Shown in pieces: positions 47,428-60,175 of a stretch of DNA of 64,000 nt (its first letter is position 1; the number at the start of each line of letters is the position of its first letter). Origin of the DNA: Gonium pectorale. Taxonomy: Eukaryota > Chlorophyta > Chlorophyceae > Chlamydomonadales > Volvocaceae. A model generated the notes under the pieces. It ran no database searches and was not told where the DNA came from. It saw only the letters and a list, made by a program, of their open reading frames with translations. The position numbers and the translations under genes are program-made. The stretch is from NCBI GenBank assembly GCA_001584585.1, contig LSYV01000026.1:782539-846538 (forward strand). Direction: 5' to 3'.

Positions 47428-50400
47428 CCTGATCGTGCACGGCGCGCAGCGACCGCCTTCCTTCGCTGGCCGCTCTGCCCGGCTTTGCGCGCGTAAGCAG
47501 GCGCATGCTGGCGGCGCGTTTTTGCCGCGGCCGGCCGCGCCAGCGTCAACAGAGTTGACTACGAATGTTTCCTCGCAGCTCGTGCGGTTAGGGCGGACCC
47601 TATGCATGTTGATGTCCGCTTTGAATCCGCTACCTGCAGCAACGCCGACGTTACTATGAGAGCCGCAGTCCTATGCACAGAGGCCCGCGTGGGCGCACGT
47701 GAGATGCATGTAGGAACGCATGCCGGCGGCCAGAGGGCCGCGGTGAAGCGAAAGCACAGGAGGGCATACTGAAGTTTCCCTCAGCATAGGGAGCGGATAC
47801 GCCATGACATGCCGAGCGCGAGGCAGCCCCTGCACTGGAGTCGCAACCGGACCCGCGAGCGCACGCAGAGTGGAGCTGACAGCCGATGTTTCACGGTCGG
47901 TAGGGCCCGCCGTCGGGTCGACGTGTAAGCTTGGGGACTGTCTTGGGCAGGGCTTGAACAACCAACGAGCCGCTGTGCGGCGGTCCGGGTGGGCAATGTG
48001 TTATCGGCCCAAAATGATTTTTCGGGCCGGTGCCTCGTCCCAACCGAGCGGTTGCCTTTTGCACGGGCTGTTGCGCCGGTGCGCCCCATTTCTGGATTGG
48101 TATGCGGGTATCGTTATTGTAGTTGTTGCGCCACACCGGCTTTGGCATGCGACGATGCGGCGGCCGAGTGGCAGGGTGACTGGTACTTTGACAGACCGAG
48201 AGCACAGCAATCCCATCGCTCATACGGTGACGCGCATCACAAGCATCGCGAGAGCTGCATGATGAGGCAAACGTGTGCATGTGCGCATAGGTAACACACT
48301 ACGACAAGTGAATTGGCTGTGAGCGGCTGCTTGAACAGGGCCGTAATCTCAAGGCTTTTGTCCCGAAGCGCGGGGCTTGGATGGCGGCAATATGCTTTCC
48401 TGTCCACACTGGCTCGCAAGTTATGAAATGTGCCGTCGGTTGGCGAATTGTTGCGTAGCTGTCACGTGGCGCAAAAGCCACAACCTTCGCTAACTGGTGT
48501 GCATCAACACTCTTGTGATCGTACATTTGGGCACGAACGGGGCAGAACAGCATGCGAACTGGACGAGAGGCCTCACCGCCGGGCCGCGAACACGGCTGGT
48601 TCTTTCATGCATCGAGTTAAGTGCGTGCCGTGCGGCAGAACAGTCCCAGTCGGTACCAACCGGTGCAGAGAGTAGGCAAGTGCGGGGTTCTCCCCGTAAA
48701 CAAAGGAATTTACCTATAGCTTCATTGTTTCCTTCACATGAATGAGAGCAGGGCGCTCTGCGTCGGGCCTCGAAGCTGGGCACCCGCGGGTGCAGCCAAG
48801 CGACCCACGGGTCTGCCATGCCGTTGAGATGCGCGTGAGGGGTGGCTATGTGTACACCGTTGCTGGAGGGCGCACAGTTTAGGAGGAGCCACAACTTGGT
48901 AGCTGAGGTTATGCGGTTTTGCAGTGTATGTGCGGTTTTCACCCATGGCATTCATTCGGTCGCGTTGGTCGAGGGTTGTGTTACCTTCGCTGAGCATCCC
49001 TTCCTCCAGCAGTGCTGAGGTGCAGGTGGGGTCGCGACTGACTGCCTGAGACTATTTTGCGCCTCATTGCGGGAGAGGTGCTCTCGCAGCTTCTACCCGC
49101 CTTTGTGTTGCCTCGGTCAAGCATGTTGTTCGTCTTGCAGACGGCGCTCGCCTCTTGTTCGTTTGGCCATAGCTGTCTTGTACCTTTCTTAGAGCCTCCT
49201 GGGCCATTTTCAGGCGGCCCAGCCATGGAGCAGCGGCATGTGCGCTCGCTGCCTGTAGGGCGCCGCCACAGCAGATACTTTTGCCGGCGGCTGGTAGGCG
49301 TAATAAGCAGTTGCTTGCAATCAGGGCATTGGCCTCCACTTCCCGCCCAAAGCGCGTGGGTGCATAATCAACGTCCTACGTTATTGCTGCCGGCTGTAGT
49401 CCTATCGGTCTGCTGTTGATAGCTTGCCTTTTGCGCGATGTAGGTTTGACCCGAGTTGGTCGTACGTTCGTGTCAACGCTACGGTACACAACGGCTGCTT
49501 CGGATCGAAACCCACGAGCCCCGTGCTGTTGCGTCTGGCGGGGGTTTCACCTGGTGCACGCAAGCCCCGGCGGGCCCCGTTGTGCGACTCGTGGCCCCTG
49601 CGTCCCTGCCAGCCCGCCTTACGCCCCTCCTTGCGGTGGGCGGTGGTGTTTCTCGTATGTGTACGGTTGGTTGCACTGTCTGAGGGTTACGTATGCGTGG
49701 TTCGGGTTCCTTACTTCCTTTTCGGGGCGCTCCGCCCGCCGCTGCACGGCCGGCTCCACGTGCATGGTGTGTGCCTACATGCGGTTTTGACGTTGCCGCT
49801 CCTGTGACTGCTCAAACAGCCCCTTGCTGGCGTGTTGGGACGTGGGCCGCCCGTCAAGTAAGAGGAGGCCCGAAGCACAGACATATGTACTCGGCCTCAT
49901 GTAACGCCCGAATCATGCATGCCAAAAGAGTGCGTTTTGTCTGCGCGTTACCCATGCCCTCAACGGCGTATTATGTCTTCATGTGCCGGTTCAGAACTCG
50001 AGATTGCGGCGCGTGTGGCCCAGCGCATGGATGGATCGAAACTGCCATTGCACGGACCAGCGCTGACCGCCGAGCCCCGGATTCCCCTAATGCAACTGAT
50101 CAGCTGGGGGGGACGAAATCATGGGTAGGGCGTGCCCGATTGGTGCGGATGGAGCATGGAGGCCCTAAACACCGGAGCGTTGACAAGCTGAAGAGTGCCA
50201 ATGCCACTTTACATTGTCGCTTTGGTGCCGTGCCTTGCCGTTCAGTGAAAGCCCGTACTGTCGAGTGCCGGCGCCCTCTCTGCCCCTCGTGGTGGCGCCA
50301 CCCAGTGGACGGACCCGCCCCGCCGCCTGCCGAGACACCAACGCCACAAGGAGGCACGTAGGGGACAGCCCACGAACAGACCGGAGCACGTGGAGCACCC

Positions 50401-51185
50401 CTGACCGCCGACAGCACATGCCCTCCTCGCTTGGCCGGCAGAGGGGTGGGCCACCACAACAGTCGCTAGATCTGCAGCATCCTACACGACCCTCGTGGGT
50501 CCCGCAGCATAATTCACCGCATGCTGCCCCTCGGCCATGCAGAACGGCCCGGACAGGCCTTTGCTGCGCCGCTGCAGCTCCTCCGCCGTGCTGGGCGGGA
50601 ACTGTGGTGCCAGCCCATCGGGTCCAGCCCATCGGGTCCAGCCCATCGGGTACCATGGCGTAAGCCGCCCTTGTAAGGAGCAGTGCCATGTGTGGCTGGT
50701 GTATCGAACACGGACGGAACCGCGTGCAGCCGCGCGCACCAAAGGGGGCAGGCGAGTTGCGCCTACCACCCAACCGCAACCGTAACTGCAAGTCTGCAAC
50801 TGCAACCGCAAACACGTGCGGAGGGGCCGCCACCTCGCTGTCCGTTGCCAGATGCATCCTACACAACAGGACGGACGGTGTGCTCCAGGCTGTGCGTGAG
50901 CGAGGGAAAAGGGTCTAGGGGCCCCGAGGGCAACGACACCGCGCAGTGCCGCCCTCCGGCGGGCGTGCTTGCCACGCCACGCCATCACCGTGCGACAGGC
51001 CACGCCCGCCTGAAGACCACTCCGCGTTGCGCCAAACGCCGGCAAGGGCGGAGCGACGCCACGGCGCCCGAACCCTCCTGGCACCAAAGCGGTGTCTGAC
51101 GGGGGAAGGTTTCCGGTTTGCGTCGCTCCTCGCCTCGCAGCGCGCCCCTGCCCCTGCCCGCGCCGCCCCGTCCAAAGAACAGCCA
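47428..51185. other. Intergenic, no supportable gene
   Basis: Short open frames only, on both strands, none with motifs. It includes the likely 3' untranslated regions of two convergent genes and a minisatellite at 50610-50651. Confidence 0.5.
50610..50651. repeat. 14-bp minisatellite, three perfect units
   Basis: Three exact head-to-tail copies of CCAGCCCATCGGGT. Confidence 0.92.
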
Positions 51186-54168
51186 CTACGGCGCGGCTGC
51201 GGCATATGTGGCCCCACCATGCAGCCCAAGCCCCCCACCCCCTGCCCCGCCTCCTGGGTCGGCCGCGGGCCCAGCGGCGATACCCTCCTCGGGCTGCCCT
51301 CCCCCCACGGTGTGTTGCCCCGGGTCATCGGCAGCGGGCGCCGTCCCGGCAGTACCGGCCGCCTCCACCGCCGCGGCCTCCACAGCTGCCGTCGCTGCCG
51401 CCGCTGCCGACATCCCCGAAGCTGCTGCAGATGCCTCCGGCGCCGCTTCCACCGAGGCCGGCGCCTCCCGCGGATCAACCACGGGCGGGTTTCCCCTGCG
51501 CGCCTTGGCGCCTCCGCCAAACGCCTGCTGCCCCTTGGTCCGGAACTTGGACTTGATGTAGATCTGGACTCCCACCTGGAGACGGACCGTGAGGCGGGCA
51601 GCCAGTAAGCATTGCAGCTTTATTCGCCTCCCACGCCATCCTCGAGACACACATCACTGCTAAAGCATGTTCGACGCGCCAAGACAGTCATTACGGCCAT
51701 CGTGACCCCTGCACCGCACCAACCTGATCCGCGCGGCCCACACCCACCCCGGCCCTGGCCGCTCCTCCTGGACCCGCCGTACCCAATCCCCAAGCACATA
51801 ACACAGTCAGTTGTCTGGCCACACGCTAAGGGCCCGAATGCCCCTTCCGCCTCATTTGCCAGGGTCCCAACGGCACCCGCCGTACCGTGTCGTCTGGCCG
51901 CACGTCCAGAGTGACGATGAGGGGCAGCCGACCGCTGCCGGGCGGCAGGTTGCGCGGCGGCGCAGCGGGGCCGCCGCCCGCCTCGCGGGCCTCTGCTCGC
52001 CGCCGCCTGCGCTCCTCCAGCTTCTGCTTGTACGCCCTGTGGTTAGGCCGAACCACACCGCATACATTGATTAGCAGGCGGGTTGATTGCCTGAGCTCGT
52101 GATGTGCAGGGTGCTTTCTTGCATCGCTGTGGCATCGTGAACGCTGCGGAGCCGCCCAGTCGGCTGCAAATGCCCAGGGGACTGCAGGAAGGGTGCGCAT
52201 GGCTTTGTGCTCGTGCACCCAATCTCCAGGCCGCGGGTGGATCGCGAGGAACCGCCGCCCTCCCAGGGGAATAGCGGACCACGCCGCATCTCTGGCCTCT
52301 GCGTCTCAGCTACGGTGGGTGAGCCATTGCCGCTCCCTCCATTTTCGGCCATCGACCTCGCTCCTTCGCTGTCCGCAGCCATTCCCTCCCCCGGGCCCCA
52401 CTTACGCCATGTCGCTGAACACCATGTCCAGGTAGCGCGGGGACCGCTCAAACGCCGCCACCTGGGGGGGATGTAGAAAGAATTGGAAGCTTGGTTAGTA
52501 TTCCGTTCACCTCCCTTGATTGTAGGTGGCTCCTGCTTGGCTTCCTCCTACAGCCAAGGCCGCCAAGCAAGAGCGAAGCGAAAGGAAGAACGGCGCCCCG
52601 CAGAGGCCAGGGCGGCAACGCCAAAAGCCTTGCCGCCACCTGGCGCCAAGCCAGCACGCCCCCAAGCGTACGGCTAACCGACTCGGCTCGCCCACTACTC
52701 GGCCGTTCATACCTGGTACGGCGCCGGGAATATGCTGGCGGCCGACAGCAGCGGCGGGCTCATGCGCCCGGGCCGCCACTTGCCGTCCACCAGCTTCGCG
52801 GGATGGTAGGCCTTATCGCGAACCCAGGCCGGGTCGCTGTCCATATGGGTGCCCTTGCGCGAGCCCATTAGCCGCAGGCTGCCGTGCGGGAAGTCAATCA
52901 GCCGCTCCCAGTCCACGTCGTACGACGACAGCTTTGACCGGCAGGCCTCCAGGATGCGGTCGCGGCAGACGCAGGCGAGCAGCTCGGTGGTGAGCAGCTG
53001 CGGAAAGTTGAGGTGAACCTTGAACGGCGTGCGGATGGAGGTTATGTAGTTGGGGTAGGGCAGGGTGTAGAACTCGCCCGCGACCGAGGCGATGAGGGCG
53101 ATGAGCTGCGGGGTGACCTCCATCACCAGCCCCAGGTCCGTGTCCCACTCCCAGTCCAGCTCCACAAAGTACTTGTACACCTGAGCGGCCATGGGGGCAG
53201 CGGCTTCGTAGGGCATGCCTGAACTCGATGTACCGCCAAACAATCCACACCACGCCACGCACGGAGATGGAAGTGCACAGTAGTACCGCTGGGCGGACAG
53301 CCTCCCAATACCCAACGACATCACTCGCGCTATTGCGGTGCACGCTCCACGGCCGCACCTGCTGATGGTAGTTCTCGGTCAGGAACATCTGGTACCCCGC
53401 CTCCAGCGCCTCCACGTACGACTCCAGGAAAGCGCCGTACGAGGCCTGCGGCACCAGGAACTTGCCGCCGTGGGTTTCGAAGCGCCCTAAGAAGGAGTTG
53501 ATGTTGAAGGTCTTGCCGGGGGGCACCGGGTATGCCTCCAGAAAGGGAGGTCGGAGCCGGACGTTGGGGATAGGGGACGGCCACACATAGGGGTAGGCCA
53601 TCGCCGGTGCGTACGGCGGCGGCGGTTGGGGTGGCTGCTGGAAGTATGGCGTGCGGCGCCGCTGGAAGTTGTTGGGGCTGTTGCGGTTGTAGTTGCTGTT
53701 GTAGTGGCGCGGGCCCGGCCAGGGGCGCTGCGAGCCGCTGGTGCTAGGGGCGGATGGGGTGTCCGCCTCTGGGGCAGTGGAGGCGGAGGAGAACGTGGAT
53801 GCGGCGGTGGCGCCATCGCCATGTGGTGGGGGGTGGTCCGGAGCGGGAGAAGCTGCGGTCTCAGGATCCGCAGTGCCCGCCTGAGCGTCGCCCGGCGGAG
53901 GTGCGGGGGCGTGCTCGCCGCCGAGGGCGCGCGCAGGAGCGTCCGCCGCGGAAGCCTGGTCCAATCTGATGCGACCGACGTCTAGAGTCGCTGGGTCGGT
54001 GCTCGGGCTCGCCGCGCAAGCCAGGAGGGGAGCCTTCCTTCGCCGATCCCATGGGCCCGGGCTCCTTGCCCTATGGCACAAGACCGGCTGCACGTGCCGC
54101 TGACATCCTCCCCACGAGCGATGCTGGCAGCTACCAGTATGCAAGGCGGCTGGGCACTTCAGCACCAT
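51186..54168 (-). CDS. Archaeo-eukaryotic primase (AEP)-like protein, giant-virus type
   Basis: Five phase-consistent exons: 54168-53359, 53180-52713, 52461-52406, 52036-51886, 51575-51186; 624 residues. Residues 1-200 are low-complexity (Pro/Ala/Ser, then Asn/Arg-rich) with an initial basic stretch that could be a transit peptide. A conserved core follows: NINSFLGRFETHGGKF, GYQMFLTENYHQQ, then KYFVELDWEWD (motif I, Glu277/Asp279), PFKVHLNFP (motif II, His326), and DWERLIDFPHGSLRLMGSRK (motif III Asp366 plus the Ser-Arg-Lys nucleotide-binding turn). This order matches AEP primases of large DNA viruses, which synthesise primers and often carry a helicase domain; none is present here. The C-terminus is a basic coiled segment (LEERRRRRAEARE) and an Ala/Gly-rich tail. 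The introns show it is a nuclear gene. Primase activity is inferred. Confidence 0.68.
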
Positions 54169-55930
54169 GCCGCTTGCCTCAGAACTTCTGTTGCGGTGCC
54201 TTGCGAAAAAGCCGCAACCTGAATTAACTGTCTAGACGTATGTCCTCGTCATGTTAATCCTTACAAATTCTCGGATGTTTGGCTCGCGTCAGCAATGGAC
54301 GGCTCGGGCTGCTACCGTGTGTACACAATTATATGACTCAAATGCAAAGGAAGCGCTGGTGCCATGCGGCAACCGTATGGAGAACGTATGGTCGTACAAC
54401 GGTGGCACCGTGTGGTAAATGGCACAGCACAGCACAGCCAACTCAGCGGCTCTGGGAGGGGGGGCGCACGGGGATGGCTACACAGGCAGGATGCCCCGGT
54501 AGGTTTGGGCGTTATTTGCTTGTAACTGAAGAGTGGCTTCGCCCAGCTCTATCATGGGTAGGCATGGGTCCGCGGCGGCCCGCGTAGGCAGCAGCAGAAA
54601 GGCTGTCCACGGCCCTGGACGGCCGCCTGCACACTCGCATTGCCCATCGATCCGCCCTAATGGTCGGATTGGTGGGCAATGGTGGAATCGGGCAGAGTTC
54701 GGCAATAGCTGATTGGGATTCATTACAGCGGCACTTTGGCACACGCAGCAACGCAGGGACACCACCCATAACTGTACGGCCATTGGGCACACACCAGAGC
54801 ACACACAGTTCTCGTCTTATCACAATGACGGAGTATCCTGCGGAAGCCCTATTTGCGGCCACCCAGCAGGCAGGCCGCTGCAGCGGGAGAATAAGAAGTG
54901 ACAAACGCAGTACCCGTCAATGATCAAAAATACGCTCACGTTCGTTACATGCAACCAAGGTCACACATCAGGGCCGCCGGGAGGATTGAAACACCGGACC
55001 ACAGACCCATCCAGCCCCAGCGGCACAAGAGGCTCGGACTTCAGCACGTCCGGAGGCAAGCCCATGGGCCCGCACAAACCCGTGACTCCCCAACAGCTGC
55101 ACGCTGCATCGTAATGTAGTACGAGCCGTGCTCAGCACTACCCCAGCCCGCTAGTTCACGGGTCCCAAGCCGTCACGATAACCCAGCTCATGATCGTTCA
55201 ACACCTGGCGCTCGTTAAGGATGGCGCAGTCCAGCCAAACCTGCTGGCGGATCACCCACCATGCACACGCGCATGGTCGCGTAGTGATTCTTTCTTCCTA
55301 TCCACTCGCGCACAACCGCTGTCACGAAAGCACATTAAGTAAGGGGAGTCATGTGGCTTCTTCGTCCATTGCCACACACAGCTCCCCGATGCTCCGCAAG
55401 TTTCACATCCCCTGACACACCGCCCACCTCAATCTGCATCCCACTAACGCTCTCATGCCCGAAGTCAACATGCCAGTATCTAGGTGACGACACTCCATCG
55501 CTATGTGTTGCTATGAAAAGGCAAACACTGTTACGCGCCTTCTATGTATGTTTTGAGAAGCCATGCCGCGGCGCCGTGTAGCTGCAGTTGCTTCGTACGA
55601 ACCGTACGCCAACAACCTCGCGGCCCCCGTACATGCCCGTTGCCGCCACGGGCCATGTTTGACAGCACCTCCTCTCCAACCAAGGCTCAAGCCCCGTAGG
55701 GCTTTGCGACCCATGAACGCGTTCGTCGCGCTGTGGGCACAGCTCGCCGTCGCCCGGCCGCAGCGCCTGTGCGGCAGCGCCTAAGGCAAGGCCATGCAGC
55801 TGCCGTACGGGCTCCATACGCCTTCACAGTCGGCCGGGGCCCACGCCTCCAAGGGCGGCCTAGGCAGTAGCCATGAGGACATGATATGGGGAGCACGCAG
55901 GCTGCCACCCCCCAGGATGTAACGATTCCC
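54169..55930. other. Intergenic, no supportable gene
   Basis: Upstream region of the primase-like gene and 3' flank of the LIMR gene, both on the minus strand. No motifs or repeats recognised. Confidence 0.5.
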
Positions 55931-58900
55931 TTAGTCAATCATGGCGTAGGCCTCCAAGGGGTTCCGCCGCTTCCAGACCTTCTTGCCGCGGAAGCCGAGG
56001 AACACGCCCGCCAGCACCATGAACGCCAGCATGCCGTACAGGAAGATGTTGAAGTTGTAGATGTACTTGATGCCAATCAGGTACATGACCTGGTTGCCAA
56101 ACACGTCGAAGATGGACGTGCCGTTGGCGTACACGGCAAAGGCCTGCGGATGGAGCCGAGAGGCCGAGGCGGCGTCAGGAATTCGGTATAGGACATACCC
56201 GGGTACGACAACACTTGGCGGTGGTAGTGTCGAGTACTAAAGAAGTTATGCGCATTCCCATGCACATTGCCTGATGCTGTCCTGGCATGAGCGGCGCGCA
56301 TGCGCCACCTGCGCAACGCCCCCTCGCACGCCACCCACGCTACGCATCCACGGCCTTCCGGCGTACCCCCCTCACACCTCACCTGCGCGCAAAACTGCAC
56401 GATCGCTGGGGACATGACCAGCACCAGCGCCGTGTTAACCAGGAAGGAGCTCATCATGGTGGCCCCCGGCCGCATCGGGTACAACTTGATCACTAAGAAA
56501 TTCAGGCCCATCAGGAAGTTCCCCTTCATGGCCACAGTGACTAGGTACAGGCAGAACATCGCAAAGGCCCCCACGCCGAAGAGAGGGAAGACGCCGTCGA
56601 GCGCAATGAACATCTCGTTGAGGAAGGGATGTAGCGGCGTGGGCGGCAGCATGTAGGCAATCATGTGCGCCACCCAGGCCAGCGTGAGGCAGAAGCCGGC
56701 GAAGGCCATGAAGCCCAGCACGTAGAAGCCCAGCATGAAGAGCACCCACTTGACCTCGCCGTCCTCACCCTGGGGTCAGGGGCCGGGCGGGGTGAGAGTT
56801 TGACAAAATGGAAAAAATGATAGGAACGAGCTGGACGCCAGCCGCATTCGCCCGTCAGGGAGGGATGAGCAACCTCCAGGACACGACATCCTGGCTACGG
56901 CCATGTACGCCATATGCCGAAAAGTACAGGCGTCTCGTGTCACCGGCTGCAGCTTGTTGTCATTTGAACGACCCGGCAGATATTTGATCTTTCCATAACC
57001 AGTCCGCTCCTCACCTGTGGGAACACCCGCTCCAGCTGGTATTCGTCCTCTTCCAACAGTGCCACCTCGCGTGTCAGCTTCTGGAGATTGCTGCGGTACC
57101 GCCTGTCCCGGTCGGCTCGTCGCAGCATTTGCAACATATTCTGCGAGCCAGAAGCCATGGGTTCCAAACAGCCTTTAGAAGCAGCAGCTACGTAGACAGC
57201 GCGGCGCCTCATTCCCGACCCACTCCCCACGGCGCCCGCGAGCATAGGCAGTCAGCGGCATGGCAGATGATGCGGACATTGCCGTACATGCCGCGAGTCA
57301 ACCTTTCCGGGGCAACAGCGCCCGAGGACGGCTGGCCCAAGCGGACTCAACGATGCCGGCCTCCACCACGACTCGCCGGGACTCTCCCGTCCACGATACC
57401 CACCGCTATCTGCTTTGCCCGCTGCGCGATGATCTGCGCTCTCCGCATGTACTCCGACTTTGTGATCATCGCCCGCGGCCGGCCCAGGAACTCCTGCAGC
57501 CAGTCGATGGGCGCAGCCAGCAGGCCCACGCCCGCAAACACCAGGAACAGAAGCCACCCCAGCACGCTCTGTATCGCCATGATGTAGACAGGCAACGAGA
57601 CGCGGATCTTCCAGTTGCTCGCCTTGAAGGTGCTGGAAAAGGCGCTGCACTGCGAGGGCCAATGGCAAGCACAACGGGTGGGGGCGTGGGGTGGGGCCCG
57701 AAGTACGTTTTACAAGGAAGCAACAGGCATATGTGCGCCAAAAGCGCACGCCCGGCATCCTTGATGTGCTGCACTTTAGGCGCCAAGTGACGCTTCCGGT
57801 TCAGTTAGCGTCAGGTGCGCGTAACGGTGCACATCATGGCGAGGCACGGCATGGCTGCTGAACTGAGCCTGTTGGCGGACCGTCTACATAGCACCATTAC
57901 CCCGGGCGGCCTCATTCCCCCATGCCTGGGCGCCGCCTGCAGAGCGCACCTGAAAGTCGGGCACCAGCGATGCGTTGCTTTTGCTGGATGTGAGCGGCAG
58001 GATGCAGCTGGTGTTGGTGGCGTTGAGGCTTCCCAGTATGCCCATGTCCCGCACGCCCGACGTCAGCTGCTGCGTGGGGTACACCACGTACCCGATGAGC
58101 ACTGCAGGATAGGGAAGCGGGCGGGAAGGGGGGTGGTGCGACCTGAGGATTGAAGGCGATGAAATGGAGGAGCAAGATGCCAGCAAGATGCCATGCATGC
58201 GCCCCGACCCTTAGATCTAGCCCGCATACCAGTTTGGAGCGCTCAAAACCCAGGAGTGAACCCGGCGGCTTGTAAAGACTTACGATACATGATCACGATG
58301 ATGAGGATGATGAAGACCAGGAAGCCCGCAGTCCACATTAGCGAGCCCTTCACCTTCTGGCAGAAGGTGCTGGTAGCGGCAGGAGGGCAAGCGAGGGAGT
58401 CAATGCCGGCCAGTGCCTCAAATGGCTGGCTGTGCAGCCTACCAGTCCACAGCGCTTTGCAGGCTGTGTGATGCTCTGGCGCCAGGCGCACACTGCGTGC
58501 AAACGCCGCTGTGGCTATGTTCAGAGAAATTAAGTGCGGCGGCCGGGAGCTTAAGCCCTGGCCTCAGCGTGCTTGTATTCCTACTACGCCTGCCCTTGTT
58601 AACCTAGCTTACACTAGGTACACTAGCCAGTCCGGCACGCAGCCGTAACCCCGTCCCAAACTCCCGGGGCCACGGCGAACTCACTAGTCGCTGTCCGCCT
58701 CATAGAAGAACAGCGTGAAGGGGATGATAAGGAACACGAGCACCAGGTTGGCTATGAAGACCGCGTACCACAGCTGGTGCATCGGTAGCGTGTAGGTGCA
58801 GGCGCTAGGGGATATGCTTAGGTTACACGCTTGCGTGTTCGCCACGTCCAGGGGAAACATGAGTACGGTCCAGATGGCCAGGGACATGGAGAAGATAACG

Positions 58901-59064
58901 ATGATCTTTGGGAACCATGCTTGGTTCCTGTCCTCGGGGTGTTGGTACTCGATGAGTAGGTACACGCAGCCCGCCAGCACCAGAATGGAAATCACCGCCG
59001 CCACCAAGATAAGAAACCAGTTGAAGCCCTGCGGCAGCGCAAGCAGACTGCGACCAGGCCCCAT
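55931..59064 (-). CDS. LIMR-family (LMBR1 domain) multi-pass membrane protein
   Basis: Seven exons in consistent phase: 59064-58685, 58369-58284, 58101-57950, 57649-57404, 57140-57015, 56769-56383, 56143-55931; 529 residues, close to the roughly 510 of plant homologues. Signatures in order: VYLLIEYQHPEDRNQAWFPK, MFPLDVANTQAC, FIIPFTLFFYEADSD-type segment, a luminal Cys-rich loop, VGLLAAPIDWLQEFLGRP, a cytosolic helical region (LTREVALLEEDEYQLERVFP), HPFLNEMFIALD, YPMRPGATMMSSFLVNTALV and NPLEAYAMID at the end. About nine transmembrane helices are expected. Animal relatives (LMBD1, lipocalin-receptor-like) act in lysosomal cobalamin export or as endocytic receptors; the algal role is unknown. 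The ATG at 59064 precedes the first helix by 12 residues, and a short separate first exon is possible. Confidence 0.9.
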
Positions 59065-60175
59065 TTCCCTCAGCTCCAGCTGCTGCAGCTCCGCTTACGC
59101 GCCACGCGCTGCGCCGACTTCAACTACACGTGTACTGGGAGCTCCGATGTGGAATCTTCAGCGACAGTCATTGCCACAGCGCGGAGGAATAGGGAGGAGT
59201 AGGAAACTGAAAGCCCTCAAGTCTCAGACAGCACGTATAATGAAATCAAGATGTGCACTTCTATGTATAGGTATCGCAAAGAAACGGTGAGCGTACTAGC
59301 AGGAGCTGCGGCAGGAAGTTGAAAGTATTTGACTGCTCGCGGACAGAGGACGGGTGTGCAAAACGATACTAGCTATGGTGGTTGAGGCTTCCAAGATTAA
59401 TGTGAAGGGAACAAAGACAAGGTGACCCAGCACGCTCGTCCTATAGCGCCGAAACTCGTGTACACCACGGCGTTAGGGAAATTTTGGGGCCGGGCAGCAT
59501 CCGGGCAGCATCCGTCCAGCTTGAACATCAATCTGTGCAATTCACAAACTGGGCGTCTCTGGTGTCGCCGGGTGTTGTAGGTAGACCACGGAGCAGGGCA
59601 TCAGGCTGCATACTGATCGCACATTCTATCACTGAGCTGACCCAGTTGCATTAGTCTAACAATGTACACGATGAGGGGCACGGGCTGTGGCCCGACGAAC
59701 GTTTTCTCGCGCCGCGGGCGGGACGCCAGGGCTCAGCTTGGAGTCTACAACGAGCAGTCCGGCGCGTCGCATGTAACGCAGGTGGCTAGTAGGGAGCAGG
59801 TCGCTGTGAGCGCACACCTCCAGCCCATGCTCACCCGCCGCGCAATCGTGGTCGGCACGCCGGCCGCGGGAGTGTTCGGGACGCTGGTGAGTGCGTCTGG
59901 GCTTTGAATGATGCAGTGTCCGATGGGGATGACCAGTGTGGGGGGCGGGCTCGCTCCGGCTCTCCGGGTCGTTGGCGGTGTTGCATATTCCAAGCACCAA
60001 GGGGTAAAGCACTTCAAACCTCCCGGCGATTGTCCCGCCGGTCAAGCCTTCACAGGTGCATCAGGTGCATGAGTACCACTAGATGAACACGACCACGGGC
60101 ACCACGGGGCACCGACGTCTGCCGTACGGCAAATGCGGGTGTTACACCTTACTTTCTCATCGTGTGTGTTTACTC
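59065..60175. promoter_or_regulatory. Divergent promoter region with a candidate alternative first exon
   Basis: The LIMR and M3-peptidase genes diverge from this 1.1-kb gap, so both promoters must lie here. An ATG at 59662 opens 75 codons to a good donor at 59886 and ends in an organelle/lumen-targeting-like segment (LTRRAIVVGTPAAGVFGTL). It is in phase with an acceptor at 60227 inside the first peptidase exon, giving an alternative N-terminus. Confidence 0.5.
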
